Positions 15,279 to 29,644 of a stretch of 64,000 nucleotides of DNA are shown here, one piece after another. Made by a program: the position numbers and the translations under genes. Origin of the DNA: Halalkalibacter oceani (GTDB taxonomy: Bacteria > Bacillota > Bacilli > Bacillales > Bacillaceae_D). The stretch covers positions 1 to 64,000 of the forward strand of contig NZ_JAMBOS010000022.1 in the NCBI RefSeq assembly GCF_023715705.1, written 5' to 3'. Under the pieces are notes generated by a model, which did no database searches, had not been told where the DNA came from, and worked only from the letters and a program-made list of their open reading frames with translations. Positions within the stretch are counted from its first letter, which is position 1, and each line of letters starts with the position of its first letter.

Positions 15279-16090
15279 AATTCAGTAATCAACTCCTCTT
15301 CCCGCAAACATGCCGTCTCAAAGGATAGACCGCGTTTCTCAAGCTGCCGCTGCATCTCTAACGCAAACGGGACCCGCAGGCCGGCCTGGCGGACAAGCTC
15401 GGCATTGGCAAAAACCTCTTCAGGGGGGCCTTCGGCAAGCTTCTTCCCTCCAGCAAGCAGCAGGAGCCTGCTGGCCAGCATAGCTTCTTCCATATCATGA
15501 GTAATGGAGATAATCGTCGAACCACGCTGATGAAGCATCGTCATCGTCGCCAGTACTTCTTTTTTGCCCAACGGGTCAAGCATCGAAGTCGCCTCATCAA
15601 ATACGATGATCGCCGGCTCCATTGCCATAATCCCGGCAATCGCCACCCGCTGCTTCTGTCCGCCGGACAGACGGTGCGGCTCCATCTCTAAAAAGCGCTC
15701 AATTCCAATCAGAGCGGCATATTTCTCGATCCGGTTCTCCATTTCCTGGCGATCAAGTCCGATGTTTTCGAGACCGAAAGCCAAGTCATCACGAACCGTC
15801 GTCGCGACAAATTGATGGTCGGGGTTTTGAAATACCATTCCGACCTTCTGACGAATCGTCCAGATCGCATCTTCGTCGCGGGTCGACTGCCCCCCGACAT
15901 ACACTTCACCGCTCGTTGGCAGCAGCAGTCCATTGAGCAGGCGGCCAAAGGTCGACTTGCCAGAACCGTTGCGCCCGAGAACCGTCAGCCACTCACCGCG
16001 CTCTATCTTCATCGTCAGTCCATTCAGTGCAAAATGCTCGGTCTTTGGGTATTGATAGGAGACACCTGCTAAGCCAATCAATTCAGACAT
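15254..16090 (-). CDS. ecfA1: ECF transporter ATPase EcfA1
   Basis: 278 residues, ABC ATPase. Walker A GRNGSGKST, Q-loop FQNPDHQF, signature LSGGQKQRVAIAG and Walker B IIVFDEAT are intact. The ATG at 16090 follows AAAAGGAGG; the longer frame starts within the terminator region. It is the first gene of the ecf-truA group, after a hairpin that separates it from rplQ. Confidence 0.94.
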   Translation of the reverse strand: MSELIGLAGVSYQYPKTEHFALNGLTMKIERGEWLTVLGRNGSGKSTFGRLLNGLLLPTSGEVYVGGQSTRDEDAIWTIRQKVGMVFQNPDHQFVATTVRDDLAFGLENIGLDRQEMENRIEKYAALIGIERFLEMEPHRLSGGQKQRVAIAGIMAMEPAIIVFDEATSMLDPLGKKEVLATMTMLHQRGSTIISITHDMEEAMLASRLLLLAGGKKLAEGPPEEVFANAELVRQAGLRVPFALEMQRQLEKRGLSFETACLREEELITELWRLSSTK

Positions 16091-16130
16091 ATGCCCCTCC
16101 TTTTCTAAAACCAGTGACACTGCGACAAAC

Positions 16131-16182
16131 AAAAAAGGGCTCAGAGTCGGAGCAGGCGTGCCCAGATCTGAATTGCCCTTTG
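16131..16182 (-). terminator. Terminator between rplQ and ecfA1
   Basis: On the minus strand a stem pairs AAAGGGC..TCAGA with TCTGA-GCCCTTT and is followed by TTTTTTGTTT. It would end or attenuate the alpha operon before the ecf genes. Confidence 0.75.
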
Positions 16183-16209
16183 TCGTCTCATCTATTCACT
16201 CATATCTGA

Positions 16210-16572
16210 TTATACGAGCTCAATAATCACCATTGGTGCACCGTCTCCACGACGAGGACCAACTTTAAGGATGCGAGTGTAACCACCTTGACGCTCCTCA
16301 TAGCGCGCTGCGATATCAGAGAACAGCTTTTGGATTGCGTCTTGTCCAGACTCTTCATCCGCTACTTCTCGACGAATGAAAGCAGCAGCCTGACGGCGTG
16401 CGTGCAAGTCACCGCGCTTTCCAAGTGTGATCATTTTCTCAACGATAGAACGAAGCTCCTTCGCCTTAGCTTCTGTCGTTTCGATACGCTCATTGATAAT
16501 AAGATCAGTCGCCAAATCACGGAATAATGCTTTACGATGCGCACTTGTGCGACCTAATTTTGCGTATGCCAT
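16210..16572 (-). CDS. rplQ: 50S ribosomal protein L17
   Basis: 120 residues beginning [18 protein letters not shown], the usual Bacillus L17 start. The ATG at 16572 has GGAGG eight bases upstream; a frame 11 codons longer has no support. It is the last gene of the alpha operon, 72 bases after rpoA. Confidence 0.96.
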   Translation of the reverse strand: MAYAKLGRTSAHRKALFRDLATDLIINERIETTEAKAKELRSIVEKMITLGKRGDLHARRQAAAFIRREVADEESGQDAIQKLFSDIAARYEERQGGYTRILKVGPRRGDGAPMVIIELV

Positions 16573-16644
16573 GTTCATTCCCTCCTTTATAACAGTTCTA
16601 TACAATCATTAGCCGATCTCAGAAACAAACTTGATCAATTTAGA

Positions 16645-17589
16645 CTAGTCTTCTTTACGGAGGCCTAGCCCAAGCTCACCAAGCTTCTCTTGTACTTCTT
16701 CTAATGACTTCCGACCAAGGTTGCGAACCTTCATCATGTCTTCCTCTGTCTTCTGCGTCAATTCCTGGACTGTATTAATACCGGCACGCTTCAGACAATT
16801 GTAAGAACGCACAGAAAGATCGAGTTCTTCGATCGTCATTTCCAGAACCTTTTCCTTCTGATCCTCTTCTTTTTCAACCATGATTTCCGCATTCTGCGCT
16901 TGATCTGTTAATCCTACGAATATATTTAAATGCTCTGTTAAGATTTTAGCCCCTAATGAAACAGCTTCTTCAGGGCGGATGCTTCCGTCAGTCCAGACAT
17001 CAAGGGTTAGTTTGTCGTAGTTGGTCACTTGACCGACGCGGGTATTCTCAACTTGATAGTTTACACGTGACACCGGCGTATAAATGGAATCAATAGGAAG
17101 AACGCCAATCGGTTGATCGTCATTCTTATTTCCTTCAGCTAAGACATATCCACGACCACGCTTTGCAGTCAGGCGCATGTGCAAACGGGCTCCCTTTGCG
17201 AGCGTAGCAATATGAAGATCTGGATTCAAGACCTCGACATCACTGTCATGAGTCAAATCATTAGCTGTTACTACACCTTCCCCCTGAACATCAATTTCAA
17301 GGGTCTTCTCTTCGTCTGAATAGATCTTAAGGGCAAGCTTCTTTAAATTCAAAATGATCGTTGTCACGTCTTCTACAACACCTTCAATTGTAGAAAATTC
17401 ATGAAGAACGGAGTCAATTTGAACAGATGTCACAGCAGCACCTGGTAAAGAAGAGAGAAGAATGCGACGTAAGGAGTTTCCTAACGTGGTTCCATATCCA
17501 CGCTCCAGTGGTTCCACAACAAATTTACCATACTTTGCGTCTTCACTTATCTCAACCGCTTCAATATTTGGCTTTTCGATTTCAATCAT
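16645..17589 (-). CDS. rpoA: RNA polymerase alpha subunit
   Basis: 314 residues. The N-terminal domain (about 1-228) dimerises and assembles beta and beta'. The C-terminal domain (about 245-310, helix-hairpin-helix [10 protein letters not shown]) binds UP elements and activators. Length equals that of B. subtilis RpoA. A ribosome binding site AAGGAGGG precedes the ATG. The 162-base gap from rpsK contains an inverted repeat. Confidence 0.97.
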   Translation of the reverse strand: MIEIEKPNIEAVEISEDAKYGKFVVEPLERGYGTTLGNSLRRILLSSLPGAAVTSVQIDSVLHEFSTIEGVVEDVTTIILNLKKLALKIYSDEEKTLEIDVQGEGVVTANDLTHDSDVEVLNPDLHIATLAKGARLHMRLTAKRGRGYVLAEGNKNDDQPIGVLPIDSIYTPVSRVNYQVENTRVGQVTNYDKLTLDVWTDGSIRPEEAVSLGAKILTEHLNIFVGLTDQAQNAEIMVEKEEDQKEKVLEMTIEELDLSVRSYNCLKRAGINTVQELTQKTEEDMMKVRNLGRKSLEEVQEKLGELGLGLRKED

Positions 17590-17684
17590 TAAACAAACCC
17601 TCCTTCAAAACGTCGAACTCCGGTAGACTGCAAGGATTGCCGACTGATCGACCAGCAGGCAAATCCCGAGCTTTTCACCTTTTT

Positions 17685-17718
17685 GTCAATAAGACACATC
17701 TCTTAGTCCATTATTGAC
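17685..17718. repeat. Inverted repeat in the rpsK-rpoA spacer
   Basis: GTCAATAA (17685-17692) and TTATTGAC (17711-17718) form a perfect 8-bp inverted repeat with an 18-base loop. No T-run follows, so this is not a typical terminator. It may be an mRNA processing or translation-control structure. Confidence 0.55.
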
Positions 17719-17751
17719 AGTTTAGGGAAATCTATACAATGATTGATTCCA

Positions 17752-18144
17752 TTACACTCTACGACGTTTTGGTGGACGGCATCCATTATGCGGAACAGGA
17801 GTAACATCTTTGATCATGTTTACTTCAAGTCCAATTGCTTGCAGGGAACGGATAGCAGCTTCACGGCCGGCACCTGGTCCTTTAACTGATACTTCAACTG
17901 TCTTCATACCATGCTCCATCGCTGTTTTTGCAGCGGACTCAGCAGCCATTTGTGCCGCGAATGGAGTTGATTTACGAGAACCTTTAAATCCTAACGCACC
18001 AGCACTTGCCCATGAAATAGCATTGCCGTGTACATCCGTAATTGTCACAATCGTATTGTTAAACGTAGAACGGATGTGAGCGATTCCGGCCTCTACATTT
18101 TTACGTTGACGACGCTTTGGACGAGTATTCGTTTTCTTAGCCAT
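17752..18144 (-). CDS. rpsK: 30S ribosomal protein S11
   Basis: 130 residues, full length, ending [12 protein letters not shown] as in Bacillus S11. It sits in the platform of the small subunit near the mRNA exit. Alpha-operon order rpsM-rpsK-rpoA-rplQ is kept. Confidence 0.97.
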   Translation of the reverse strand: MAKKTNTRPKRRQRKNVEAGIAHIRSTFNNTIVTITDVHGNAISWASAGALGFKGSRKSTPFAAQMAAESAAKTAMEHGMKTVEVSVKGPGAGREAAIRSLQAIGLEVNMIKDVTPVPHNGCRPPKRRRV

Positions 18145-18164
18145 ATTTTATGCGACCTCCTTTA

Positions 18165-18530
18165 CTACTTTTTCTTGTTTGCTACTGTACGACGAGGACC
18201 TTTACGCGTACGAGCATTGTTCTTAGAATTTTGTCCACGAACAGGTAAACCACGACGGTGGCGAATGCCACGATATGAACCAATCTCAATTAGGCGCTTA
18301 ATGTTAAGGGAAACTTCACGACGAAGGTCACCTTCAACCTTAAACTCTTCAATTGCTTCACGGATACGTCCTAATTCCTCTTCCGTTAGATCACGTACAC
18401 GTGTATCTTCAGACACACCTGCGTTTGCCAGAACTTCAGCAGCTTTTGATTTCCCGATTCCATAGACATACGTTAGTGCAATCACTATACGCTTATCACG
18501 TGGAATATCGACACCTGCAATACGAGCCAT
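18165..18530 (-). CDS. rpsM: 30S ribosomal protein S13
   Basis: 121 residues beginning [15 protein letters not shown] helix-two-turn-helix region and a basic C-terminal tail (RRTVANKKK) that contacts P-site tRNA are present. It forms inter-subunit bridges at the head of the 30S. It follows rpmJ by 22 bases. Confidence 0.97.
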   Translation of the reverse strand: MARIAGVDIPRDKRIVIALTYVYGIGKSKAAEVLANAGVSEDTRVRDLTEEELGRIREAIEEFKVEGDLRREVSLNIKRLIEIGSYRGIRHRRGLPVRGQNSKNNARTRKGPRRTVANKKK

Positions 18531-18552
18531 GTGCAGAGCACCTCCTTATAAA

Positions 18553-18672
<120 letters not shown>

Positions 18673-18770
18673 TTACCTCCTTATAGTACGGAGTGCACTG
18701 ATTAAACATGTAATCAGGTCAAAGCAAAACAATCAACGATTATCTTGCTAGTCGCTCTCGCAACGTTTTA

Positions 18771-18989
18771 TTATTTGTATCGATATGTGATTCGTCCACG
18801 AGTCAGATCATAAGGTGATAATTCAACCGTCACCTTGTCGCCTGGCAGAATCCGAATGAAGTGCATGCGGATTTTACCGGATACGTGAGCGAGAATCTTA
18901 TGACCATTTTCGAGTTCAACACGAAACATTGCATTGGGAAGGGGCTCAATGACCGTTCCTTCCACTTCAATAACATCCTCTTTCGCCAT
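18771..18989 (-). CDS. infA: Translation initiation factor IF-1
   Basis: 72 residues, a single OB fold (S1-like), beginning [13 protein letters not shown]-1 binds the 30S A site during initiation. It starts four bases after the KOW protein gene, so the two are probably co-translated. Confidence 0.97.
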   Translation of the reverse strand: MAKEDVIEVEGTVIEPLPNAMFRVELENGHKILAHVSGKIRMHFIRILPGDKVTVELSPYDLTRGRITYRYK

Positions 18990-18993
18990 AGGT

Positions 18994-19302
18994 TTACTCT
19001 CCTTCCTTCAGCAAATCAGTGTGTTTTTCGAGAAAACTAGCAAGGGCATAACGTAGCTTTCCATTAGTAACACGTCCTGTTTCTATAAAGCTATTGCGAA
19101 CTTCCTCAGCAATGTAATCAATAAGCTCAACATGATTGATGTTCTTTCTTTTTGAGCGGTCAACTTTGCGCTTGTCGCCATCGGCAATCCCAATAAAACG
19201 GTCATCGACCAGTTCAATGATGACACCAAACTGTCCTTGGTCACGTCCTTTGAGGATCTGTACAATTTGACCGAGCTCGGGACTCGGACCTGAGTCTTTC
19301 AT
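18994..19302 (-). CDS. KOW-domain RNA-binding protein
   Basis: About 102 residues. An N-terminal KOW segment ([20 protein letters not shown]) resembles that of L14e/L27e-type ribosomal proteins, and a helical C-terminal part follows. The same gene lies between map and infA in B. subtilis (YbzG/KowO). A translation-related RNA-binding role is inferred from domain and place. The ATG at 19302 fits the AGGTGAT site better than the upstream GTG/ATG pair, but the start is uncertain by four codons. Confidence 0.8.
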   Translation of the reverse strand: MKDSGPSPELGQIVQILKGRDQGQFGVIIELVDDRFIGIADGDKRKVDRSKRKNINHVELIDYIAEEVRNSFIETGRVTNGKLRYALASFLEKHTDLLKEGE

Positions 19303-19320
19303 GATTCCCATCACCTACAT

Positions 19321-20720
<1,400 letters not shown>

Positions 20721-20795
20721 CTAATCCCCTCCATCGTTCCGAATTAACACACAGAAGGCGAACGGGAAGATCACATACCTTCCCTGCTCCCCTTA

Positions 20796-22088
20796 CTACT
20801 TAATAAATCCTTTATACGAACGTTTAATGAGCTGACTCTCAATTTGTTTCATCGTGTCTAATGCTACACCAACCACGATCAATAATCCAGTACCCCCAAT
20901 TTGGACAGCTGGAGGTAAATCCATGAAACGAGTAAAGAAAACTGGAATTATGGAAACAGATGTTAAGAAGAGCGCCCCAACAAACGTTAACCGATAGAGG
21001 ATTCGTGTTAGGTAAACCTGCGTTGTCTTACCCGGACGAATGCCTGGAATATATCCACCTTGCTTTTTAAGGTTCTCTGCCATTTGCTCTGGATTAACTT
21101 GAATAAACGTATAAAAGTACGTAAACCCAATAATTAAAAGTGCGTATACAACCATTCCCACTGGATGAGTATAATCAAACACCCTTATAATCCAAGCGGC
21201 AATCTCATTATCCGTTCCAAAAAAACCAGCTACAGTTGGCGGAAAGATAAACAGAGAAAGAGCAAAGATGACAGGAATAACCCCAGCAGCATTAACTTTC
21301 AAAGGTAAATGCGTTGATTGTCCACCAACTGGACTACGACCTACCAGACGCTTCGCATACTGAACTGGAACCTTTCTCAAGGCCTGTTGGATAAAGATAA
21401 CCCCAACGATGATCGCCAACACAGCAAGCGCTAGTAAAAGGACAGTAACAATGCTTAAAAACAGCTGTTCTCCTGCACTTTCAATTTGCGTAGCGTAGAT
21501 TTGGTTAACCCCGTTCGGAATCCCTGCGGCAATACCGGCAAAGATAATGATCGAGATCCCGTTTCCGACACCCTTTGCTGTGATTTGCTCACCAAGCCAC
21601 ATAAGAAAAGCTGTACCAGCTGTCAGCACTAAGGCGATAAACAGGTACGTAGGAATACTTGGATTTGGAATTAACCCGTCAAATATTGAGTTAAAACCAA
21701 TTGACATTGCTAAAGCTTGAAAGAAACCTAAAACGATCGTTCCATAACGGGTAAACTGAGCTAATTTACGTCGTCCAGCTTCCCCCTGCTTAGCCCACTC
21801 AGCAAACTTAGGTACAACATCCATTTGTAACAACTGCACGACAATCGAAGCAGTAATGTATGGCATGATACCCATTGCGAAAATAGAGAAGTTCCCTAAC
21901 GCTCCACCACCAAACGTATTTAGAAATCCAAATGCATTTGCCTGGTCCATGAAATCAAGAGCGTCACGGTTCGAACCCGGAATTGGAATAAAACTCCCGA
22001 TTCGAAACACAATGAGCATAAGGAGGGTGAAGATAACCTTACGGCGTAAATCACCCACTCGCATAATGTTGGAGATCGTCCGGAACAT
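20796..22088 (-). CDS. secY: Protein translocase subunit SecY
   Basis: 430 residues with ten predicted membrane segments, beginning [17 protein letters not shown]. It forms the protein-conducting channel with SecE (gene at 48083-48277) and SecG. A conserved cytoplasmic loop region contains GYIPGIRPGK. It shares one base with rplO (TAATG). Confidence 0.97.
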   Translation of the reverse strand: MFRTISNIMRVGDLRRKVIFTLLMLIVFRIGSFIPIPGSNRDALDFMDQANAFGFLNTFGGGALGNFSIFAMGIMPYITASIVVQLLQMDVVPKFAEWAKQGEAGRRKLAQFTRYGTIVLGFFQALAMSIGFNSIFDGLIPNPSIPTYLFIALVLTAGTAFLMWLGEQITAKGVGNGISIIIFAGIAAGIPNGVNQIYATQIESAGEQLFLSIVTVLLLALAVLAIIVGVIFIQQALRKVPVQYAKRLVGRSPVGGQSTHLPLKVNAAGVIPVIFALSLFIFPPTVAGFFGTDNEIAAWIIRVFDYTHPVGMVVYALLIIGFTYFYTFIQVNPEQMAENLKKQGGYIPGIRPGKTTQVYLTRILYRLTFVGALFLTSVSIIPVFFTRFMDLPPAVQIGGTGLLIVVGVALDTMKQIESQLIKRSYKGFIK

Positions 22089-22528
22089 TAAATCACCTCA
22101 GTTTTTCCGCCAGCAGCTTCGATAGCTTCTACTGCAGAAGCAGAGAACTTATGTGCCTTTACAGTCAAGCTCTTTTCAACCTTACCATTTCCAAGGATCT
22201 TAATACCGTGCTTTACGTTCTTCACTGTTCCAGTTTCAATCAGAAGTTCCGGAGTTACCTCAGTATTTTCATCGAAACGGTTTAATGTTTCAAGGTTAAC
22301 CACGGTGTACTCTTTCCGAGTTGGATTTGTGAACCCGCGCTTCGGAAGACGACGGTATAACGGATTTTGACCACCCTCGAAACCAGGACGAACACCGCCA
22401 CCAGAACGAGCATTTTGACCTTTATGTCCTTTACCCGCTGTTTTTCCGTTACCAGAACCAATACCGCGACCTACACGGTTACGCACTTTACGAGATCCCT
22501 CTGCAGGTTTCAACTCATGAAGTTTCAT
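22088..22528 (-). CDS. rplO: 50S ribosomal protein L15
   Basis: 146 residues beginning [20 protein letters not shown], with the Gly/Arg-rich N-terminal extension typical of L15. It is a late large-subunit assembly protein. It lies between rpmD and secY in the spc operon. Confidence 0.97.
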   Translation of the reverse strand: MKLHELKPAEGSRKVRNRVGRGIGSGNGKTAGKGHKGQNARSGGGVRPGFEGGQNPLYRRLPKRGFTNPTRKEYTVVNLETLNRFDENTEVTPELLIETGTVKNVKHGIKILGNGKVEKSLTVKAHKFSASAVEAIEAAGGKTEVI

Positions 22529-22559
22529 GTCGACACCTCCTCATTTATGAAATAATCAA

Positions 22560-22748
22560 TTATGCTTCAATTTCTTTTACTGTTAAAAGGTGAGATACCT
22601 TATTTACCATACCGCGAATCGCAGCGTTATCTTCCTGAACAACAGTTTGGTGCATTTTACGCAAGCCAAGTGTCTTCACAGTAACGCGTTGGTTCTCAGG
22701 GCGTCCGATAAGACTACGAGTGAGGGTGATTTCTAATTTCTTAGCCAT
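22560..22748 (-). CDS. rpmD: 50S ribosomal protein L30
   Basis: 62 residues beginning [20 protein letters not shown], of the short bacterial L30 form. It follows rpsE by 13 bases with its own GGAGG. Confidence 0.96.
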   Translation of the reverse strand: MAKKLEITLTRSLIGRPENQRVTVKTLGLRKMHQTVVQEDNAAIRGMVNKVSHLLTVKEIEA

Positions 22749-22761
22749 TTGCTTTCCCTCC

Positions 22762-23262
22762 TTATCCTAAAAGCTCTTCTACGGATTTGCCACGAAGTTT
22801 CGCAACCTCTTCAGCACGCTTTAAGCCTTTAAGTCCTTGCATTGTAGCACGAACCATATTGATTGGGTTGTTTGAACCCAAAGATTTAGAAAGAATATCG
22901 CCGATACCAGCCAATTCAAGCACCGCACGCACTGGTCCTCCAGCAATGATTCCTGTACCTTCTGATGCATTCTTTAGAAAAACACGTCCAGCACCAAAGT
23001 GTCCAACGATCTCATGTGGAATCGTTGTGCCGACTACTGGCACTTCAATCAGATTCTTCTTTGCATCTTCAATAGCCTTACGGATCGCTTCCGGTACTTC
23101 CTGCGCTTTACCCATACCGAATCCGACATGACCATTTTTATCGCCAACAACAACCAACGCAGCAAAGCGGAAACGACGTCCACCTTTAACGACCTTCGCT
23201 ACACGGTTGACTGCTACTACTTTCTCTTCAAGTTCCAATGTATTAGGGTCAATACGACGCAT
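22762..23262 (-). CDS. rpsE: 30S ribosomal protein S5
   Basis: 166 residues: a double-stranded RNA-binding N-terminal domain and a C-terminal domain. S5 acts in decoding accuracy with S4. The loop region [11 protein letters not shown] that carries spectinomycin-resistance changes elsewhere reads as the usual wild-type form. Confidence 0.97.
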   Translation of the reverse strand: MRRIDPNTLELEEKVVAVNRVAKVVKGGRRFRFAALVVVGDKNGHVGFGMGKAQEVPEAIRKAIEDAKKNLIEVPVVGTTIPHEIVGHFGAGRVFLKNASEGTGIIAGGPVRAVLELAGIGDILSKSLGSNNPINMVRATMQGLKGLKRAEEVAKLRGKSVEELLG

Positions 23263-23283
23263 TCATTTTCCCTCCTTTATTCT

Positions 23284-23646
23284 TTAGAATTGCAAACCAG
23301 CTTCACGTGCTGCATCTGCGAGAGTGGCTACACGGCCGTGGTATAAATATCCGCCACGGTCAAAGACCACAACTTTATGTCCATTTTCAATCGCACGTTT
23401 TGCGACGAGCTCGCCAACTAGCTTCGCTGCTTCCGTCTTTGCTACATTTTCCGCGTCAATTTCTTTATCAAGAGTTGAAGCAGATGCAAGCGTTACGCCA
23501 TTTACATCATCAATCAACTGAGCATAAATGTGCTTTGACGAACGGAATACATTAAGACGAGGACGTTCAGGCGTTCCTGTGATCGTGCGACGCACATGGG
23601 CATGTCGCTTCTTACGTGCCACGTTCTTATTAGCCTTCGTAATCAT
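23284..23646 (-). CDS. rplR: 50S ribosomal protein L18
   Basis: 120 residues beginning [19 protein letters not shown] and ending [10 protein letters not shown]. It binds 5S rRNA with L5 in the central protuberance. Spc-operon position between rplF and rpsE. Confidence 0.97.
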   Translation of the reverse strand: MITKANKNVARKKRHAHVRRTITGTPERPRLNVFRSSKHIYAQLIDDVNGVTLASASTLDKEIDAENVAKTEAAKLVGELVAKRAIENGHKVVVFDRGGYLYHGRVATLADAAREAGLQF

Positions 23647-23676
23647 TGAACGTCATTCCTTTCCGTAGGTTAGTGA

Positions 23677-24213
23677 TTATTTACCAGTTTTACCTTCTTT
23701 ACGACGAACATATTCGCCTTCATAGCGAATACCCTTGCCTTTATACGGTTCAGGTAAACGTACAGAACGAATGTTAGATGCCAATGCACCAACGCGTTCT
23801 TTATCAATTCCTTTAACAACAACTTTCGTATTAGAAGGAACTTCAATTTCCAGTCCCGCTTCAGGAACGATTTCTACTGGATGAGAGTATCCAACGTTCA
23901 GTACGAGTTTTTGACCTGACTTAGAAGCACGGTAACCGACACCGATAAGTTCAAGTGCACGCTCATATCCCTTTGTTACACCCTCAACCATGTTATTAAT
24001 TAAGCTACGAGTTGTACCGTGAAGAGCACGGTGCTCCTTCTGATCCGATGGACGCTCAACTGTAACTTGACTCTCTTCAATGTTGATCTTCATTTCAGGA
24101 TGAAGCTCACGCTTTAGTTCACCTTTAGGACCTTTTACCGTCAATAGCTGACCATCAAGCGTTATAGTTACTCCACCTGGAATTTCAACTGGCTTTTTAC
24201 CAATTCGAGACAT
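23677..24213 (-). CDS. rplF: 50S ribosomal protein L6
   Basis: 178 residues beginning [12 protein letters not shown]. Two similar alpha/beta domains place it at the base of the L7/L12 stalk near the sarcin-ricin loop. The second ATG (24213) is optimally spaced from GGAGGTG; the first lies three bases from it. Confidence 0.97.
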   Translation of the reverse strand: MSRIGKKPVEIPGGVTITLDGQLLTVKGPKGELKRELHPEMKINIEESQVTVERPSDQKEHRALHGTTRSLINNMVEGVTKGYERALELIGVGYRASKSGQKLVLNVGYSHPVEIVPEAGLEIEVPSNTKVVVKGIDKERVGALASNIRSVRLPEPYKGKGIRYEGEYVRRKEGKTGK

Positions 24214-24246
24214 TCTCATACACCTCCGTTCATTTCAAGGATTCTA

Positions 24247-24645
24247 TTACCAAACGTAAGCTAATACTTCTCCGCCGACCTGCTGGTTACGTGCATCCTT
24301 GTCTGTCATTACACCTTTTGATGTAGAAACTAACGCAATACCAAGTCCTCCAAGTACACGTGGAAGCTCGTTTGCCTTCGCGTAAACACGCAGTCCAGGC
24401 TTACTAATACGCTTAAGACCAGTGATTACACGCTCATTTGTTGAACCGTACTTAAGGAAAATACGGATCACACCTTGCTTATTATCTTCAATATATTCGT
24501 AGTCACGGATAAAGCCCTCGCGCTTTAGAATATCTGCAATTTCCTTCTTTACCTTTGAAGCAGGTAGCTCAAGCTTCTCGTGGCGAACAGTGTTCGCATT
24601 ACGAATACGAGTAAGCATATCTGCAATAGGATCTGTCATGACCAT
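24247..24645 (-). CDS. rpsH: 30S ribosomal protein S8
   Basis: 132 residues beginning [18 protein letters not shown], as in B. subtilis. S8 is a primary 16S-binding protein of the central domain. GGAGGT is eight bases before the ATG. Confidence 0.97.
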   Translation of the reverse strand: MVMTDPIADMLTRIRNANTVRHEKLELPASKVKKEIADILKREGFIRDYEYIEDNKQGVIRIFLKYGSTNERVITGLKRISKPGLRVYAKANELPRVLGGLGIALVSTSKGVMTDKDARNQQVGGEVLAYVW

Positions 24646-24674
24646 TTATATTTACCTCCTTCCCGTTCTTGGGA

Positions 24675-24884
<210 letters not shown>

Positions 24885-25424
24885 TTATTTTTGGAATGGC
24901 ATTCCCATTTGTGTTAAAAGTTCACGAGCCTCTTCGTCTGTCTTCGCTGTTGTGACGAGTACAACGTCCATACCACGAACTTTATCAACTTTATCGTAAT
25001 CAACTTCAGGGAAAATTAACTGCTCTTTCACACCTAGTGTGTAGTTACCGCGACCGTCAAAAGCTTTCTTCGAAACACCGCGGAAGTCACGTACACGAGG
25101 TAATGAAATTGAAATTAATTTATCCAGGAAATCATACATACGCTCACCACGAAGTGTTACCTTCGCACCGATTGGCATACCTTCACGTAGTTTGAAACCT
25201 GCAATTGATTTTTTCGCCTTTGTAATAACCGGCTTTTGTCCCGTAATCTCAGTTAATTCTTCAACAGCTTTATCCAAAGCCTTTGCATTTGAAACAGCGT
25301 CACCTACACCCATGTTCACAACAATCTTCTCGAGTTTAGGAACCGCCATGACAGATGAATAGTTGAACTTCTCAACCAAAGAAGGAACGATTTCACTTGT
25401 ATACTTCTCTTTTAAACGATTCAT
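24885..25424 (-). CDS. rplE: 50S ribosomal protein L5
   Basis: 179 residues beginning [16 protein letters not shown]. It binds 5S rRNA and contacts P-site tRNA. Spc-operon order L24-L5-S14 is kept. Confidence 0.97.
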   Translation of the reverse strand: MNRLKEKYTSEIVPSLVEKFNYSSVMAVPKLEKIVVNMGVGDAVSNAKALDKAVEELTEITGQKPVITKAKKSIAGFKLREGMPIGAKVTLRGERMYDFLDKLISISLPRVRDFRGVSKKAFDGRGNYTLGVKEQLIFPEVDYDKVDKVRGMDVVLVTTAKTDEEARELLTQMGMPFQK

Positions 25425-25450
25425 ACGATTGACCTCCTTTCACACTCTGA

Positions 25451-25771
25451 CTACTTATCTAACGCTTCGCCAGACTTCTTAGCAATACGTACCTTTTTTC
25501 CGTTCTCCACTTTATAACCTACACGAGTAGGTTCACCAGACTTAGGGTCGATAGGCATAACGTTTGAAGAATGAATTGGCGCTTCTTGATTTAAAATTCC
25601 GCCTTGCGGGTTATCTTGAGAAGGCTTGGCGTGTTTTTTCACGATATTCACACCTTCAACAAGGACACGGTTCTTCTTAGGGAACGCTTCAAGGATCACG
25701 CCTTGTTTACCTTTGTCTTTTCCAGAGATGACCTTTACAGTGTCACCTTTTTTGACATGCATCTTCGCCAT
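25451..25771 (-). CDS. rplX: 50S ribosomal protein L24
   Basis: 106 residues with an N-terminal KOW motif ([18 protein letters not shown]). It is an assembly initiator for 23S rRNA folding. AAGGAGGTG precedes the ATG. Confidence 0.97.
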   Translation of the reverse strand: MAKMHVKKGDTVKVISGKDKGKQGVILEAFPKKNRVLVEGVNIVKKHAKPSQDNPQGGILNQEAPIHSSNVMPIDPKSGEPTRVGYKVENGKKVRIAKKSGEALDK

Positions 25772-25810
25772 GTTCGCACCTCCTTGACAGGGCCTTTCAA
25801 TAATCTTCTA

Positions 25811-26185
<375 letters not shown>

Positions 26186-26212
26186 TTACCTCCCTTCAAC
26201 ACAAGGATTCTA

Positions 26213-26473
26213 TTAGATGATTACCGCTTCTTCCACAATTTCGATCAAGCGGAAACGTTTATCTTTTGAAAGCGGACGAGTTTCCATAATTTCTACGATA
26301 TCGCCAATCTTCGCTTTGTTCTCTTCATCATGCGCTTTGAACTTCTTAGAGTACTTTACGCGCTTACCGTAGAGGCGATCTTTCTTATAAGTTTCGACAA
26401 GAACAGTGATTGTCTTATCCATCTTATCAGAAACAACGCGTCCTCTGTAGACCTTACGATGGTTGCGTTCCAT
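26213..26473 (-). CDS. rpsQ: 30S ribosomal protein S17
   Basis: 86 residues with an OB fold, beginning [20 protein letters not shown]. Primary binder of the 16S 5' domain. It follows rpmC by 18 bases. Confidence 0.97.
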   Translation of the reverse strand: MERNHRKVYRGRVVSDKMDKTITVLVETYKKDRLYGKRVKYSKKFKAHDEENKAKIGDIVEIMETRPLSKDKRFRLIEIVEEAVII

Positions 26474-26491
26474 TTAAGCAAACCTCCTTTT

Positions 26492-27781
<1,290 letters not shown>

Positions 27782-27784
27782 GCG

Positions 27785-28126
27785 TTATCCCTCCTTCTTT
27801 TCAGTTACCACTAGTGTAATGTGGCTAGTACGTTTGTTGATACGACTCGCACGTCCCATCGCACGTGGACGGAAACGTTTAAGTGTAATACCTTCATCTA
27901 CGTACGCTTCACTAATTACAAGATTGTTTGGCTCCATTTCATAGTTGTGCTCCGCATTCGCAATTGCAGAATTCAAAAGCTTTTCTACAACAGGAGAAGC
28001 AGCTTTCGGAGTGTGACGAAGAATCGCAATCGCCTCACCAACCTGCTTACCACGAATCAAGTCAACAACTAGACGTACTTTGCGAGGAGCAATACGTACT
28101 TGTTTTGCTACGGCTTTAGCTTGCAT
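27785..28126 (-). CDS. rplV: 50S ribosomal protein L22
   Basis: 113 residues. The beta-hairpin region ([21 protein letters not shown]) lines the nascent-peptide exit tunnel and reads as the usual wild type at macrolide-related positions. Confidence 0.97.
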   Translation of the reverse strand: MQAKAVAKQVRIAPRKVRLVVDLIRGKQVGEAIAILRHTPKAASPVVEKLLNSAIANAEHNYEMEPNNLVISEAYVDEGITLKRFRPRAMGRASRINKRTSHITLVVTEKKEG

Positions 28127-28152
28127 GGGATTGACCTCCTCTCTACCTTACA

Positions 28153-28431
28153 TTAACGTCTTGTTTTCTTATCATCAGCTGCGTGACCTTTGTACGTACG
28201 AGTTGGCGCAAACTCACCAAGCTTATGACCAACCATGTCCTCAGATACGTAAACAGGCACGTGCTTGCGGCCATCATAAACAGCGATTGTATGACCGATA
28301 AACTCAGGGAAAATCGTTGAACGACGAGACCAAGTCTTAATGACTCTCTTATCATCCTTTTCATTCATTGCTTCGACTTTCTTCATTAAATGACCATCGA
28401 CAAAAGGTCCCTTTTTCAAACTACGACCCAT
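28153..28431 (-). CDS. rpsS: 30S ribosomal protein S19
   Basis: 92 residues beginning [18 protein letters not shown]. It forms a head complex with S13. S10-operon order rplB-rpsS-rplV. Confidence 0.97.
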   Translation of the reverse strand: MGRSLKKGPFVDGHLMKKVEAMNEKDDKRVIKTWSRRSTIFPEFIGHTIAVYDGRKHVPVYVSEDMVGHKLGEFAPTRTYKGHAADDKKTRR

Positions 28432-28496
28432 GAGAAAACCTCCCTTCGTGATTAGCGCTACGGTTCTAACTATTTAGAACCGCAGGTTAATCCCGT

Positions 28497-29327
28497 TTAT
28501 TTTTTACGACGACGTACAATATACTTATCAGACGCCTTGTTCTTCTTACGAGTTTTGTAACCAAGAGTTGGTTTACCCCAAGGAGACATTGGTGACTTAC
28601 GTCCGATAGGAGCTTTACCTTCACCACCACCGTGTGGGTGATCGTTCGGGTTCATAACAGATCCACGAACAGTAGGACGCTTGCCTAACCAACGTGAACG
28701 ACCTGCCTTACCAATGTTTACAAGCTCATGCTCAAGGTTTCCAACTTGACCGATTGTTGCGCGGCATGTTGAAAGAATGTAACGAGTTTCGCCGGATTTC
28801 AGACGCACTAATACATAGTCGCCTTCCTTACCAAGCAACTGGGCTTGCGCTCCAGCAGAACGGGCAATCTGTCCACCCTTGCCAGGCTTCAGTTCAATGT
28901 TATGAATTACAGTACCGACAGGGATGTTTTGAAGTGGTAATGCATTCCCTACTTTAATATCGGCATTCGGTCCAGACTCGATCGTTGTACCGACTGTAAG
29001 ACCTTTCGGTGCAAGAATATAGCGCTTTTCACCATCTGCATAGTTAATTAGTGCGATATTTGCTGAACGGTTTGGATCATATTCGATCGTAGCAACGCGT
29101 CCTGGAATTCCATCTTTTGTGCGCTTAAAGTCAATCACACGGTATTGACGCTTATGTCCGCCACCCTGGTGACGTACAGTTAGTTTACCCTGGTTGTTAC
29201 GTCCGCCTTTTTTGTGTAAAGGGGCAAGCAACGACTTTTCCGGTTTATCCGTTGTGATTTCTGCGAAATCTAGCACAGACATGCCACGACGGCCGGCACT
29301 GGTTGGTTTATACTTCTTAATCGCCAT
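28497..29327 (-). CDS. rplB: 50S ribosomal protein L2
   Basis: 276 residues: OB-like and SH3-like domains, with the conserved basic C-terminal region HPHGGGEG (about 227-234), which contains the His implicated in peptidyl-transferase centre integrity. Confidence 0.97.
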   Translation of the reverse strand: MAIKKYKPTSAGRRGMSVLDFAEITTDKPEKSLLAPLHKKGGRNNQGKLTVRHQGGGHKRQYRVIDFKRTKDGIPGRVATIEYDPNRSANIALINYADGEKRYILAPKGLTVGTTIESGPNADIKVGNALPLQNIPVGTVIHNIELKPGKGGQIARSAGAQAQLLGKEGDYVLVRLKSGETRYILSTCRATIGQVGNLEHELVNIGKAGRSRWLGKRPTVRGSVMNPNDHPHGGGEGKAPIGRKSPMSPWGKPTLGYKTRKKNKASDKYIVRRRKK

Positions 29328-29353
29328 ATTAGTTCCCTCCTTCTCTAATAGGT

Positions 29354-29644
29354 TTAAACACCTTCAAAGAATTCAAGTTCTTTGCTGTCAGGTGTTAAGG
29401 TAACAATCGCCTTCTTGCGACGAGCTGTAAAGCCTGTGTAACGGCCAAAACGCTTTGACTTACCTTTATAATTCATTGTGTTTACTTTTTCTACTTTCAC
29501 TTCAAAGATCTCTTCAATCGCATCTTTGATTTGTGTTTTGTTTGCACGAACGTCTACTTCGAACGTATACTTCTTATCACCCATTAGGTCAGTTGAACGT
29601 TCAGTAATCACGGGGCGCTTAATGATATCACGAGCGTTTGACAT
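29354..29644 (-). CDS. rplW: 50S ribosomal protein L23
   Basis: 96 residues beginning [17 protein letters not shown]. It is the docking site for trigger factor and SRP at the tunnel exit. It shares one base with the rplD stop. Confidence 0.97.
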   Translation of the reverse strand: MSNARDIIKRPVITERSTDLMGDKKYTFEVDVRANKTQIKDAIEEIFEVKVEKVNTMNYKGKSKRFGRYTGFTARRKKAIVTLTPDSKELEFFEGV

